The notes under the pieces were generated by a model. That model was not told the DNA's origin. It saw only the letters and a program-made list of their open reading frames with translations, and did not search any database. A stretch of 41,112 nucleotides of DNA from Burkholderiales bacterium PBB3 (lineage in GTDB: Bacteria > Pseudomonadota > Gammaproteobacteria > Burkholderiales > Burkholderiaceae_C). This document shows, piece by piece, positions 33,516-41,112 of the stretch. Position 1 is the first letter of the stretch. Every line of letters starts with the position of its first letter. The position numbers were made by a program, and so were the translations under genes. The DNA lies in the NCBI GenBank assembly GCA_002256115.1, contig NKIK01000039.1:1-41112 (forward strand), written 5' to 3'.

Positions 33516-35884
33516 ATAACGTGTCCTTTGATAAGCGAACCGGCTCGTTGATTGAGCGCGCAATATTCAACCATCGCGCCATCGTGGTGCTGTTTTGTGC
33601 GCTGATCACGCTACTGCTGTGCTGGCAGGCAACGCGTCTGCAGCTCAATGCTAGCTTCGAAAAGACGATCCCCACCAGCCATCCATACATTCAGAACTTC
33701 CTGAAGTACCAGTCCGAGCTAAGTGGTTTGGGTAACTCTGTGCGCATTGCAGTAGCCCAGCCAAAGGGACTTATCTACGAGGCGCGCTATCTCGACACCT
33801 TGCGCCGACTGTCCGACGACGTTTTCCTACTGCCAGGAGTGGACCGCATTCGAATGAAGTCTCTCTGGACTCCAACAACGCGTTGGGTCGGAGTGACGGA
33901 GGACGGTTTGGAAGGTGGGGCGGTGATCCCAGACGGTTTTGATGGATCAGCGCAAACGCTAGAGCAGCTCGCAGCCAATGTGTCCCGCTCTGGAGAAATT
34001 GGCCAACTCGTTTCGCGTGATCTCACTTCGAGTGTGATCTTTGTGCCTCTGCTGGCCAAGGACGCGGCCGGGGAACTGTTGGACTATGCGCGCCTTTCTC
34101 TCCAGCTCGATGCATTGCGGGTGAAGTACGAGAGCGAAGGCGTCAATATTCACATCACAGGCTTTGCAAAAATTGTCGGCGATCTTATCGGCGGTGTACG
34201 CGCTGTGCTGCTGTTCTTCGCCATTGCAGTGGCAGTCGCGACCGCAATGGTGTTTCTGTACACACGCTGTGTTCGTTCAACGCTGTTGGTAGTACTGGCC
34301 TCGCTGATCGCAGTGGTTTGGCAACTTGGTTTGCTGCCCATGCTGGGGTTTGCCTTGGACCCGTACTCCATCCTTGTGCCATTTCTCGTGTTTGCCATTG
34401 GTATGAGCCACGGCGCGCAGAAGATGAATGGGATCATGCAAGATGTCGGACGTGGCATCGACAAGCTGGTCGCGGCACGCTTCACCTTCAGGCGTCTGTT
34501 CCTCGCCGGATTGACCGCATTGTTGGCTGACGCAGTTGGTTTCGCGGTATTGCTGGTGATTGACATTCAGGTGATTCGCGAACTGGCCATTGCGGCGGCC
34601 ATTGGCGTGGGAGTCCTGATTTTTACCAACTTGATTCTGCTGCCCATCTTGCTGAGCTATGTGGGCGTTAGCAAATCTGCAGCAGCGCGTAGCTTGCGGT
34701 CCGAACAGTCCGACGCAGCCGGGGCGAATAAGTTTCCGCTGTGGACCTTTCTCGACAAGTTTACGCACCGACGTTGGGCCACTGTGGCTGTGGTGATAGG
34801 GCTGCTTCTGGGCATCGGAGGCTTTGCTGCGAGTACACAACTAAAGATCGGCGATCTAGATCCTGGCGCGCCTGAGCTGCGGGCCGACAGTCAATACAAC
34901 CGCGATGTCGCATACATGAACTCCGCTTACGGAGCTGGAAGCGACGTACTGGCGGTTATGGTGAAGACACCGGATGGACTTTGCTCTTCTTACGAGACCC
35001 TAAACAAAGTTGATGCACTTGAATGGGAACTGCTTCAGATTGACGGAGTTGAAGGCACCAATACCTTGGCACTACTCAATCGCCGAGTACTTTCCGGCCT
35101 GAACGAGGGCAATCCGCGCTGGTACGAGTTTCTGCCAAATCAGGACATGCTCAATACAGTTACTGCAGGTGCTCCACGTGGGCTTTACAACGAAGCCTGC
35201 AACCTGCTCACGATATACGTGTATTTGCGGGATCACAAAGCAGACACATTGGCTCGCGTTGTAAATCACGTTGAAGGTTTTGCGCGGCTAAACAATAAGC
35301 CGGACACCCAGTTCCTGCTTGCCGCGGGCTCCGCAGGCATCGAAGCTGCTACAAACATCGTGGTGAAGGATGCGTGGCGGACCATGCTGCTGATGGTCTA
35401 TGGCGCGGTTGTGCTTCTGTGCTTCGTAACTTTTCGATCCTGGCGTGCAGTTGTAGTGGCGGTAGTCCCGCTTGTAGTAACCTCATTCATGGCCGAGACC
35501 TTGATGGTGGCTTTGGGAATCGGGGTCAAGGTTGCAACGCTTCCCGTCATAGCTCTAGGCGTCGGCATTGGTGTCGACTATGCGCTCTACATCCTTTCAA
35601 TCACGTTGGCGCAACTTCGAGAAGGCAAGAGTCTGTCAGAGAGCTACTACCGCGCTTTGATGTTCACCGGCAAGGTCGTCATGCTAACTGGCGTCACGCT
35701 TGCAGTTGGTGTTGTCACCTGGATAGCAAGCCCCATCAAATTTCAGGCCGACATGGGCGTGCTACTGGCATTCATGTTCCTCTGGAACATGTTAGGTGCC
35801 ATGGTGCTTTTGCCGGCATTGGCCCATTTCCTCCTCAAACCGGCAACAGTGAGTGTGCAGGCTGCGCATTCAATGAACAACTAA
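33512..35884 (+). CDS. MMPL/RND-family transporter
   Basis: A 790-aa inner-membrane protein with about twelve helices in two halves. A first helix near 23-42 is followed by a large periplasmic loop (about 43-225), five helices (230-380), a short cytoplasmic link, a helix near 420, a second loop (440-615) and a final helix bundle. LGVGIGVDYALYIL and GMSHGAQKMNGIM are typical of the MMPL domain. Such proteins move lipids, sterols or hydrophobic compounds using proton force. With DUF1302, DUF1329 and the propeller protein it forms an envelope-spanning module. It is translationally coupled to the propeller gene (ATGA). Confidence 0.92.
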   Translation: MNNVSFDKRTGSLIERAIFNHRAIVVLFCALITLLLCWQATRLQLNASFEKTIPTSHPYIQNFLKYQSELSGLGNSVRIAVAQPKGLIYEARYLDTLRRLSDDVFLLPGVDRIRMKSLWTPTTRWVGVTEDGLEGGAVIPDGFDGSAQTLEQLAANVSRSGEIGQLVSRDLTSSVIFVPLLAKDAAGELLDYARLSLQLDALRVKYESEGVNIHITGFAKIVGDLIGGVRAVLLFFAIAVAVATAMVFLYTRCVRSTLLVVLASLIAVVWQLGLLPMLGFALDPYSILVPFLVFAIGMSHGAQKMNGIMQDVGRGIDKLVAARFTFRRLFLAGLTALLADAVGFAVLLVIDIQVIRELAIAAAIGVGVLIFTNLILLPILLSYVGVSKSAAARSLRSEQSDAAGANKFPLWTFLDKFTHRRWATVAVVIGLLLGIGGFAASTQLKIGDLDPGAPELRADSQYNRDVAYMNSAYGAGSDVLAVMVKTPDGLCSSYETLNKVDALEWELLQIDGVEGTNTLALLNRRVLSGLNEGNPRWYEFLPNQDMLNTVTAGAPRGLYNEACNLLTIYVYLRDHKADTLARVVNHVEGFARLNNKPDTQFLLAAGSAGIEAATNIVVKDAWRTMLLMVYGAVVLLCFVTFRSWRAVVVAVVPLVVTSFMAETLMVALGIGVKVATLPVIALGVGIGVDYALYILSITLAQLREGKSLSESYYRALMFTGKVVMLTGVTLAVGVVTWIASPIKFQADMGVLLAFMFLWNMLGAMVLLPALAHFLLKPATVSVQAAHSMNN

Positions 35885-35906
35885 CCACTACCAAAAACAC
35901 AGAGCG

Positions 35907-37067
35907 ATGTTTAAATATTTTCCAACCAACTACCCGTGGAACCTCTCGGTGGATCTCGCACTTGAAATGGGTGCACGCATCGGTGAGATTGAGGCTATGT
36001 GCGCTCCGCTCATAGATGCGTCCAAAGCACAAGATGCTGCCGGAACGCAAGCATTTCGGGAAACCTGGGCTGCCATGGCCGATAAGCTTTGTGCCCTAGC
36101 TGAAGAGGACGAGAGTTGTGGCCGCGGTTTCTCGGCCGGCGAGAAGTACAACCGGGCAGCAACCTATCTTCTGACCTGTGAGCGGCTTCAGGCGCATGGA
36201 GCGCCTGGACGAACTGCTCTCTATGAGCGCTTTCTGTATGTGTTCGCCAAAGGCCTGGCCTTGACTGGCGAGAACTGCAAACGCGTAGAGATTCCTTATG
36301 AGGGGAAAGTTCTCTCGGCCTTGTATGTGCGCGCAGAAGGAGTTCCAGGGCCTGCGCCCATCCTGGTACAGGTCAATGGACTGGACTCGACCAAAGAGAT
36401 GAAACATCGCGTCGGTTTACCCGCGTGGTTGGCCAAGCGCGGGGTCTCATCCTTGGTGGTTGACCAACCCGGCACTGGTGAGGCCTTGCGACTGCATGGG
36501 CTTATTGCCCGCTTCGACAGCGAGCATTGGGCCAGTCGGGTAGTGGACTGGCTGGAACAACAACCCGATGTAGATGCAAAACGCATCGGCATGGAAGGGG
36601 TTTCCCTTGGTGGCTACTACTGTCCACGCGCGGTAGCCTTTGAGCCGCGATTTGCTTGCGGCGTGGTGTGGGGTGCCAATCACGACTGGCGTGATGTGCA
36701 AAAGAAGCGACTGGACAAGGAGGGTAGCTTTCCTGTGCCGCACTATTGGTCGCACGTTAGGTGGGTTTGGGGAGCCCAAGACCAGGACGACTTCATGCGC
36801 ATCGCCGAAAACGTCCATCTGGACGGCATTCTCGACCGAATCAAGGTCCCATTCCTTGTAACGCACGGTGAAAAGGATTCGCAAATCCCACTGAAGTGGG
36901 CAACGCGCACCTACGAGCAACTTGTCAACAGCCCTAAACGCGAACTGAAGGTCTTCACCGAGCGCGAGGGAGGAGTTCAGCACTCCAGCTTTGACAACAG
37001 CATTAACGCGGGTCAGTACATCGCGGACTGGGTAGCAGAAACGCTTGCCGGCCGGACAGCTTCTTAA
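35907..37067 (+). CDS. Alpha/beta hydrolase, dihydroxypseudooxynicotine-hydrolase-like
   Basis: A 386-aa soluble enzyme. A helical N-terminal domain (about 1-125) precedes the alpha/beta hydrolase core with nucleophile Ser233 (GVSLGGYY), acid Asp324 (HGEKDSQIP) and His359 (VQHSSFD). The arrangement and length resemble 2,6-dihydroxypseudooxynicotine hydrolase and related C-C bond hydrolases or esterases. Beside an extradiol dioxygenase it would plausibly cleave a ring-opened product. It begins 22 bases after the transporter with a weak ribosome site. Confidence 0.85.
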   Translation: MFKYFPTNYPWNLSVDLALEMGARIGEIEAMCAPLIDASKAQDAAGTQAFRETWAAMADKLCALAEEDESCGRGFSAGEKYNRAATYLLTCERLQAHGAPGRTALYERFLYVFAKGLALTGENCKRVEIPYEGKVLSALYVRAEGVPGPAPILVQVNGLDSTKEMKHRVGLPAWLAKRGVSSLVVDQPGTGEALRLHGLIARFDSEHWASRVVDWLEQQPDVDAKRIGMEGVSLGGYYCPRAVAFEPRFACGVVWGANHDWRDVQKKRLDKEGSFPVPHYWSHVRWVWGAQDQDDFMRIAENVHLDGILDRIKVPFLVTHGEKDSQIPLKWATRTYEQLVNSPKRELKVFTEREGGVQHSSFDNSINAGQYIADWVAETLAGRTAS

Positions 37068-37096
37068 CTCTCAAACTTAAAAGGAATCAAAGCATC

Positions 37097-38044
37097 ATGA
37101 AAATCATTGGACCGGATGAACTAGTCTTTGGTGTAGACGATATCGCGTCTTGCGCCCAGTATCTGACCGACTATGGCCTAAAGCCAGTCGATGTCACCGA
37201 CCAAGGTGGGCGTTTCGAAGCGGCGGATGGCACTGCTGTTGTCATTGCACATGAAGATGACACCAGTTTGCCCCCGGGAATGGATACTTCCAGTCGCCTT
37301 CGCAAGACCATCTATGGCGTCCACAACGCGCATGCACTTAGCAAGATTTCTGCAGAGTTGAGCCGAGACCGTCAAGTAAAAGTACTTGCCAACGGGTCCC
37401 TAGAGGTTGTCGACGATATGGGCTTCGTGTTGGGCTTTCAATTGACATGCCGGCGTCCCATTTCGATTCCTGCTGAGACTATCAATTCCGCAGGATCGCC
37501 AGTGCAACGTGCTCCGAATGTGGTTGCCGTGGATGAAGCTGCTGAGATCCAGCCACTGTCGCTATCGCATGTTGTGTACTTTGTGCCCGATGCTGTCAAA
37601 GCAACTGCTTTCTATACGCAACGTCTGGGCTTTCGAATCACCGATCAATTGGTAGGTGCGGGACCATTCTTGCAACCTGCTGGAACGCAGGACCACCACA
37701 CATTGTTCTTGATTCAAACGCCACCGTTCATGAAGGGCGTAGAACATTTCACTTTCCACATGAGCGGTCCCACGGCCGTACTGCAAGCTGGAACGCGTTT
37801 CGTCAACAAGGGATACCAAAGTTTCTGGGGCCCAGGCAGGCACAAGTTTGGATCAAATTGGTTCTGGTATTTCAACAGTCCATTAGGCTGCCACATGGAG
37901 TACGACGCCGATATGGACTTGCACGATAAGACATGGACGCCGCGTAGCGTGCCCATGAGTGCAGATGCATCTCAACTTTTTCTGTTTCAGAGTCGCGACA
38001 AGTGGGCACCCGGCGGACCACCTCCTGGCGCAGGAACCCACTAA
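37097..38044 (+). CDS. Extradiol (VOC-type) dioxygenase
   Basis: A 315-aa type I extradiol ring-cleavage dioxygenase with two vicinal-oxygen-chelate halves. The C-terminal half keeps the ferrous-iron ligands at the BphC-equivalent positions: His158 (LSHVVYFVPD), His217 (VEHFTFHM) and Glu268 (CHMEYDAD). The N-terminal half (1-120) is the degenerate repeat. It should insert O2 next to vicinal hydroxyls of a catechol-like ring. It sits between the hydrolase and the Rieske gene in the same transcript, 29 bases after the hydrolase, with AAAAGGAA upstream. Confidence 0.86.
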   Translation: MKIIGPDELVFGVDDIASCAQYLTDYGLKPVDVTDQGGRFEAADGTAVVIAHEDDTSLPPGMDTSSRLRKTIYGVHNAHALSKISAELSRDRQVKVLANGSLEVVDDMGFVLGFQLTCRRPISIPAETINSAGSPVQRAPNVVAVDEAAEIQPLSLSHVVYFVPDAVKATAFYTQRLGFRITDQLVGAGPFLQPAGTQDHHTLFLIQTPPFMKGVEHFTFHMSGPTAVLQAGTRFVNKGYQSFWGPGRHKFGSNWFWYFNSPLGCHMEYDADMDLHDKTWTPRSVPMSADASQLFLFQSRDKWAPGGPPPGAGTH

Positions 38045-38057
38045 GGCGGAAAAATCT

Positions 38058-38408
38058 ATGCAATCGGGTTCTACGGTGATTCATTTTGCAGATCAACTAC
38101 GCGATGGTGAATCGCGTGGATTTGATCATGCGGGAGTGGGCCGAGACACACTCATTGTCGTTCGATCAGATGGCGAGATACATGCATATGTGGACGACTG
38201 TCCTCACGTGCCCGGTTCATCGCTGGCCTGGAAAAAAAATGCCTATCTGAGTGCGGATCGTCGTCACATCGTATGCCACGCACACGGCGCGAGGTTTGAT
38301 ATCAAGACTGGGCTGTGCAGTATTGGCCCGTGTATGGGGCAGGCATTGACTCGAGTGCCTATAACCACTTTGACAAATGGCGAGATTCAGCTTGCCAAGA
38401 ACAATTGA
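38058..38408 (+). CDS. Rieske [2Fe-2S] ferredoxin
   Basis: A 116-aa protein from ATG at 38058 (AAGGCGG upstream). Cluster ligands are Cys48-x-His50 (DDCPHVPGS) and Cys73-xx-His76 (VCHAHGARF), followed by TGLCSIGPCMGQAL. Here the usual CPH/C..H pair is complete, so a Rieske cluster is expected. It likely delivers electrons to an oxygenase, although no Rieske oxygenase alpha subunit is in view; the FAD monooxygenase next door takes electrons from NAD(P)H. An in-frame ATG further upstream (37959) lies inside the dioxygenase gene and is rejected. Confidence 0.88.
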   Translation: MQSGSTVIHFADQLRDGESRGFDHAGVGRDTLIVVRSDGEIHAYVDDCPHVPGSSLAWKKNAYLSADRRHIVCHAHGARFDIKTGLCSIGPCMGQALTRVPITTLTNGEIQLAKNN

Positions 38409-38418
38409 GGAGACCTAA

Positions 38419-39549
38419 ATGAGTAAAGTAGTGAAACGAGTCCTGGTAGTTGGCGGAGGCTTCTCCGGCATGTCTGCGGCCATAGAACTCCGCAAGCATG
38501 GAATTGAAGTCGAACTGGTGGAGGTCGATCCAGGATGGCGGTCGTATGGCGCGGGTATCAGTCTGGGTGGCGCGACTTTTCGTGCATTCCGGCAGCTCGG
38601 GGTGCTGGATGACTTCATCCGTGAAGGATACGCTGCAGACGGCGTAAAGCTATACATGCCCAACGGAATGAAGATGGGAGAGCTTCCGACACCCCGGATT
38701 GCTGGTCCAGATGTTCCAGGTAGTGGTGCCATCATGCGCCCAGTCTTGGCAAGCATCCTCGCAAAAGCGACGCGTGCGGCCGGCGTCGATGTGCGCTTGG
38801 GTTGCACCTTCACTTCAATTGTGCAAGATGCCGAGGGCGTTGAAGTCTCATTCACTGACGGCCAGCGTAAGCGCTATGACTTGGTCGTAGGCAGTGATGG
38901 TCTGTACTCCAAAGTTAGAGAGCATTTATTTCCGGACGCACCCAAACCCAAATACAGTGGTCAGGCGGTGTGGCGTGCCGTCTTGCCCCGTCCTCCAGAA
39001 GTCAAGTCGGTCATGATGTGGTTGGGAGCCAAGGTCAAGCCGGGCGTCAATCCGGTCTCAAAAGACCAGATGTATCTCTTTCTCACCGAACACCGACCGA
39101 CCAATGACTACGTCGATCCAGCCACGTTCGTCGATCACTTGCGGTCCTTGCTGGCGGATATCCCCGCACCACTCGTGCAGTCAATCCGTGAACAGCTTGA
39201 TGAGAATTCGCAAGTCGTCTTTCGTCCGTTGGAAGGTTTGCTGCAGCCTCAGCCATGGCATCAAGGCCGTGTCGTTCTTATTGGCGATGCAGTGCATGCC
39301 ACCACACCGCATATGGCATCGGGCGCATGTATTGGCATTGAAGATGCACTGGTACTCGCAGACGAACTTTCTCGCGGGGAAACGATAGAAGCCTCACTCA
39401 AGTCCTTTGAGTCGCGCCGCTGGGAGCGTTGCCGCATGGTCGTCGAGAACTCTGCACGCCTGGGCGAAATTGAAATCAGCGGGGGCAATAAGGAGGAGCA
39501 TGGAATCATCATGCGTGACACGATGATTGCCTTGGCTCAGCCCATCTAA
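38419..39549 (+). CDS. FAD-dependent aromatic-ring monooxygenase
   Basis: A 376-aa class A flavoprotein hydroxylase. The dinucleotide motif Gly12-x-Gly14-xx-Gly17 (VVGGGFSG) is followed by Asp160-Gly161 (VVGSDGLYSKVR) and Gly289-Asp290...Pro297 (LIGDAVHATTPHMASGACIGIEDA in parts), the three signatures of the p-hydroxybenzoate/UbiH-type family. It would hydroxylate an aromatic or cyclic substrate using NAD(P)H and O2. GAGGAG precedes the ATG; it lies 10 bases after the Rieske gene. It could generate the diol for the extradiol dioxygenase. Confidence 0.9.
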   Translation: MSKVVKRVLVVGGGFSGMSAAIELRKHGIEVELVEVDPGWRSYGAGISLGGATFRAFRQLGVLDDFIREGYAADGVKLYMPNGMKMGELPTPRIAGPDVPGSGAIMRPVLASILAKATRAAGVDVRLGCTFTSIVQDAEGVEVSFTDGQRKRYDLVVGSDGLYSKVREHLFPDAPKPKYSGQAVWRAVLPRPPEVKSVMMWLGAKVKPGVNPVSKDQMYLFLTEHRPTNDYVDPATFVDHLRSLLADIPAPLVQSIREQLDENSQVVFRPLEGLLQPQPWHQGRVVLIGDAVHATTPHMASGACIGIEDALVLADELSRGETIEASLKSFESRRWERCRMVVENSARLGEIEISGGNKEEHGIIMRDTMIALAQPI

Positions 39550-39580
39550 AACGTACTAACCCTCATTGGAGAATATTCGT

Positions 39581-40384
39581 ATGAAGGCTGTCCGACCAAA
39601 ACGACGTCTCGTTGATCTCTCGATTTATCTTGAAAATGACGTGTTGTCCGATCCGCCACCGCTGGCACCAAAAATAACCTACCAAAAGCATGCAGAGACT
39701 GTTGCAGAGTTCATGCGTATGCTTCCAGGCTCCAAGGTTGAGGACTATCCAGACGGCGAGGCTGCGGCTGCTGAATGGGTAACACTGACTACACACAGTG
39801 GCACGCATTTGGATGCGCCCTGGCACTTTCACTCCACCCAGGATGCCAAGAACGGTGGATCGAAACCATCCATCACTATTGATCAGGTACCTCTGGAATG
39901 GTGCATGCAACCTGCCGTGAAATTGGATTTCCGGCACTTCGCAGACGGCTATGTAGCTACCGCAGCGGATGTGGAAGCGGAGTTAAAGCGAATCGACTGG
40001 GAGCTTCAACCGCTGGATATTGTGGTGGTGAACACTCGCGCAGGTTCCCGTTATGGCCATACTGACTACCTGCAGTCGGGTTGCGGTATGGGGTATGAAG
40101 CGACCATGTATTTGTTGGAGCGAGGGGTGCGGTTGACCGGAACTGATGCATGGAGTTGGGATGCGCCTTTTGTGTATACGGCTCAGCGACTCGTCGAGAC
40201 TGGCGATGCTTCACTGATCTGGGAGGGTCACAAGGCTGGCCGCGATATTGGCTATTGCCACCTGGAGAAGTTGCACAACCTTGAGGTCCTGCCATCGCAC
40301 GGCTTTTCCATTGCCTGCTTCCCTCACAAGATACGGGCTGCATCTGCTGGTTGGACACGTGCCGTCGCCATTTTCGAGGAGTGA
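39581..40384 (+). CDS. Cyclase-family metal hydrolase (kynurenine formamidase/isatin hydrolase-like)
   Basis: A 267-aa protein from ATG at 39581 (GGAGA eight bases upstream; a TTG at 39566 is a poorer start). The signature HSGTHLDAPWHF (residues 72-83) supplies metal ligands His72/76/82 and Asp78. The family includes kynurenine formamidase, isatin hydrolase and lactone/amide hydrolases. Later elements include VVVNTRAGSRYGHTDYL and TGTDAWSWDAPF. In this operon it could open a lactam, lactone or amide intermediate; the substrate is unknown. Confidence 0.88.
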   Translation: MKAVRPKRRLVDLSIYLENDVLSDPPPLAPKITYQKHAETVAEFMRMLPGSKVEDYPDGEAAAAEWVTLTTHSGTHLDAPWHFHSTQDAKNGGSKPSITIDQVPLEWCMQPAVKLDFRHFADGYVATAADVEAELKRIDWELQPLDIVVVNTRAGSRYGHTDYLQSGCGMGYEATMYLLERGVRLTGTDAWSWDAPFVYTAQRLVETGDASLIWEGHKAGRDIGYCHLEKLHNLEVLPSHGFSIACFPHKIRAASAGWTRAVAIFEE

Positions 40385-40387
40385 AGA

Positions 40388-40975
40388 GTGAAATTCGTTC
40401 CGATCCATCGTATCGTTACAGGGCATGACGCCAGTGGCAAGGCGGTAGTTGCCTTCAGCGGCGGATTGAGCACCGTACAGGAAATCGCTGCTGTTCCAGG
40501 CACTGTATTCCACGAAGTTTGGAGTACAGCTGGTACGCCGGTGGTCGTCGACAACGGTGCAGATCCGACCCTGGGGGCATTGACATTGCCACCACCCGAG
40601 TACGGGACGCGTATTCGGTTTGTTGACATCCCGCCAGACACTCCAGAGGTTATTGAGCAAGGTGCCGCTCGCATGAAGGACGCGTTTTTGCAGTTGGGTG
40701 ATTCCGGGGCCTCGACGGTTGAGGCTACATCACCTCACCCTTTGATGCACCGCACTGAATCGGTGGACTATGGCATCGTAATCGAAGGCGAAATAGTGCT
40801 AATTATGGACGACTCCGAAGTGCTTTTGAAGCAAGGAAGTGTCGTTGTTCAGCGTGGCACAAATCACGCTTGGGCAAACCGGTCAGGAAAACCCTGCCGC
40901 ATGCTGTTCGTGTTGCTGGATGGGTGCTATGACCCTGCCATTGCCTCAGCGTTGGCCAATAGAGGCGCGCACTGA
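40388..40975 (+). CDS. Cupin-domain protein
   Basis: A 195-aa protein with GTG start at 40388; GAGGAG lies within the end of the previous gene, whose stop is three bases upstream. The C-terminal half is a single cupin barrel: HRTESVDYGIVIEGEIVLIM, then LLKQGSVVVQRGTNHAWANR. His/Glu positions for metal are only partly conserved (HRTxSVDY type). Proteins of this type accompany aromatic-degradation genes and may be isomerases, dioxygenases or sensors. It is the last gene of the operon in view. Confidence 0.85.
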   Translation: MKFVPIHRIVTGHDASGKAVVAFSGGLSTVQEIAAVPGTVFHEVWSTAGTPVVVDNGADPTLGALTLPPPEYGTRIRFVDIPPDTPEVIEQGAARMKDAFLQLGDSGASTVEATSPHPLMHRTESVDYGIVIEGEIVLIMDDSEVLLKQGSVVVQRGTNHAWANRSGKPCRMLFVLLDGCYDPAIASALANRGAH

Positions 40976-41098
40976 TCCAGCATCCTGCCAAGCGGATGAT
41001 GCGCGTCAATAACCAATTATTGATCTTTTCATAATTCATGACAACCAATCGCTATCTCATGCGTTATATCCTGAACGGGTTGTTTGGAGATACGAGAC
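40976..41098. other. Intergenic region before the last gene
   Basis: 123 bp with an AT-rich centre. A small dyad ATTAT (41016-41020) / ATAAT (41031-41035) could be an operator or chance. GGAGA at 41086-41090 fits the next start. No clear terminator for the catabolic operon is seen. Confidence 0.4.
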
Positions 41099-41112
41099 AT
41101 GGTCAAGCGAGC
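41099..41112 (+). CDS. Start of a further gene, cut by the window edge
   Basis: ATG at 41099 follows GGAGA by eight bases and opens MVKR, then runs out of sequence. Too short to identify. A regulator or another gene of the catabolic cluster is equally possible. Confidence 0.5.

Noticed and set aside
34277..34840. 187-codon minus-strand frame in the MMPL gene
   Set aside because: His/Gln-rich antisense shadow of membrane-helix codons.
35374..36015. 213-codon plus-strand frame across the MMPL/hydrolase junction
   Set aside because: Out of frame with both well-supported genes and without its own start signal.

Overview
The window reads as chromosomal DNA of a betaproteobacterium, most likely Burkholderiales/Comamonadaceae (Rhodoferax/Polaromonas-like). 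This is inferred from the style of the spc and alpha ribosomal operons, the Bug-type (TctC) binding protein beside leuCD-like genes, the DUF1302/DUF1329/YCF48/MMPL gene set and the IS66-like transposase start. No database search was possible, so the genus is a guess.

Layout. (1) 1-4247: the end of an IS66-family element abuts proC (minus strand). The divergent glycerol operon glpK-glpD follows. (2) 4248-13145: a good sigma70-type promoter leads into a compact spc operon (rplN, rplX, rplE, rpsN, rpsH, rplF, rplR, rpsE, rpmD, rplO, secY, rpmJ) and alpha operon (rpsM, rpsK, rpsD, rpoA, rplQ). The S10 operon is not upstream of rplN, and infA is absent from the secY-rpmJ gap. An initiator tRNA-fMet and a strong terminator end this housekeeping block at about 13.3 kb. 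(3) 13.3-18.3 kb: an accessory carboxylate locus. A divergent LysR regulator faces tctC-leuC-leuD on the minus strand, followed by a small tctB-like gene with an apparent frameshift in a T run. (4) 18.3-19.5 kb: a compact catalytic-domain-only tyrosine recombinase lies between two imperfect 45-bp direct repeats, with a perfect 20-bp palindrome just upstream. (5) 19.5-28.9 kb: a probable integrative element. A ribbon-helix-helix regulator and an excisionase-like gene diverge from a promoter framed by an exact 12-bp inverted repeat. Then come a full-length tyrosine integrase and a co-directional set of poorly characterised genes: two unknown soluble proteins, a 786-aa tandem AAA+ ATPase, a basic-tailed protein, two small membrane proteins (one with a Cys cluster) and a HAD-family phosphatase. 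A decayed partial copy of the HAD gene follows. This block is the best candidate for an undescribed system. (6) 29.2-41.0 kb: a plus-strand catabolic operon. An outer-membrane/periplasmic/RND uptake or export module (DUF1302, DUF1329, YCF48-like beta-propeller, MMPL transporter) is followed by an alpha/beta C-C hydrolase, an extradiol (VOC) dioxygenase, a Rieske ferredoxin, an FAD monooxygenase, a cyclase-family hydrolase and a cupin. The next gene starts at the window edge.

How they work together. The ribosomal block is standard growth machinery. The leuCD/tctC locus probably takes up and isomerises or hydrates a carboxylic acid. The last operon is plausibly a pathway that moves a hydrophobic aromatic or cyclic compound across the envelope, hydroxylates it, opens the ring and hydrolyses the product; the substrate cannot be named from sequence. 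The 19.5-28.9 kb element has no recognisable conjugation, replication or phage structural genes, so its cargo function is open.
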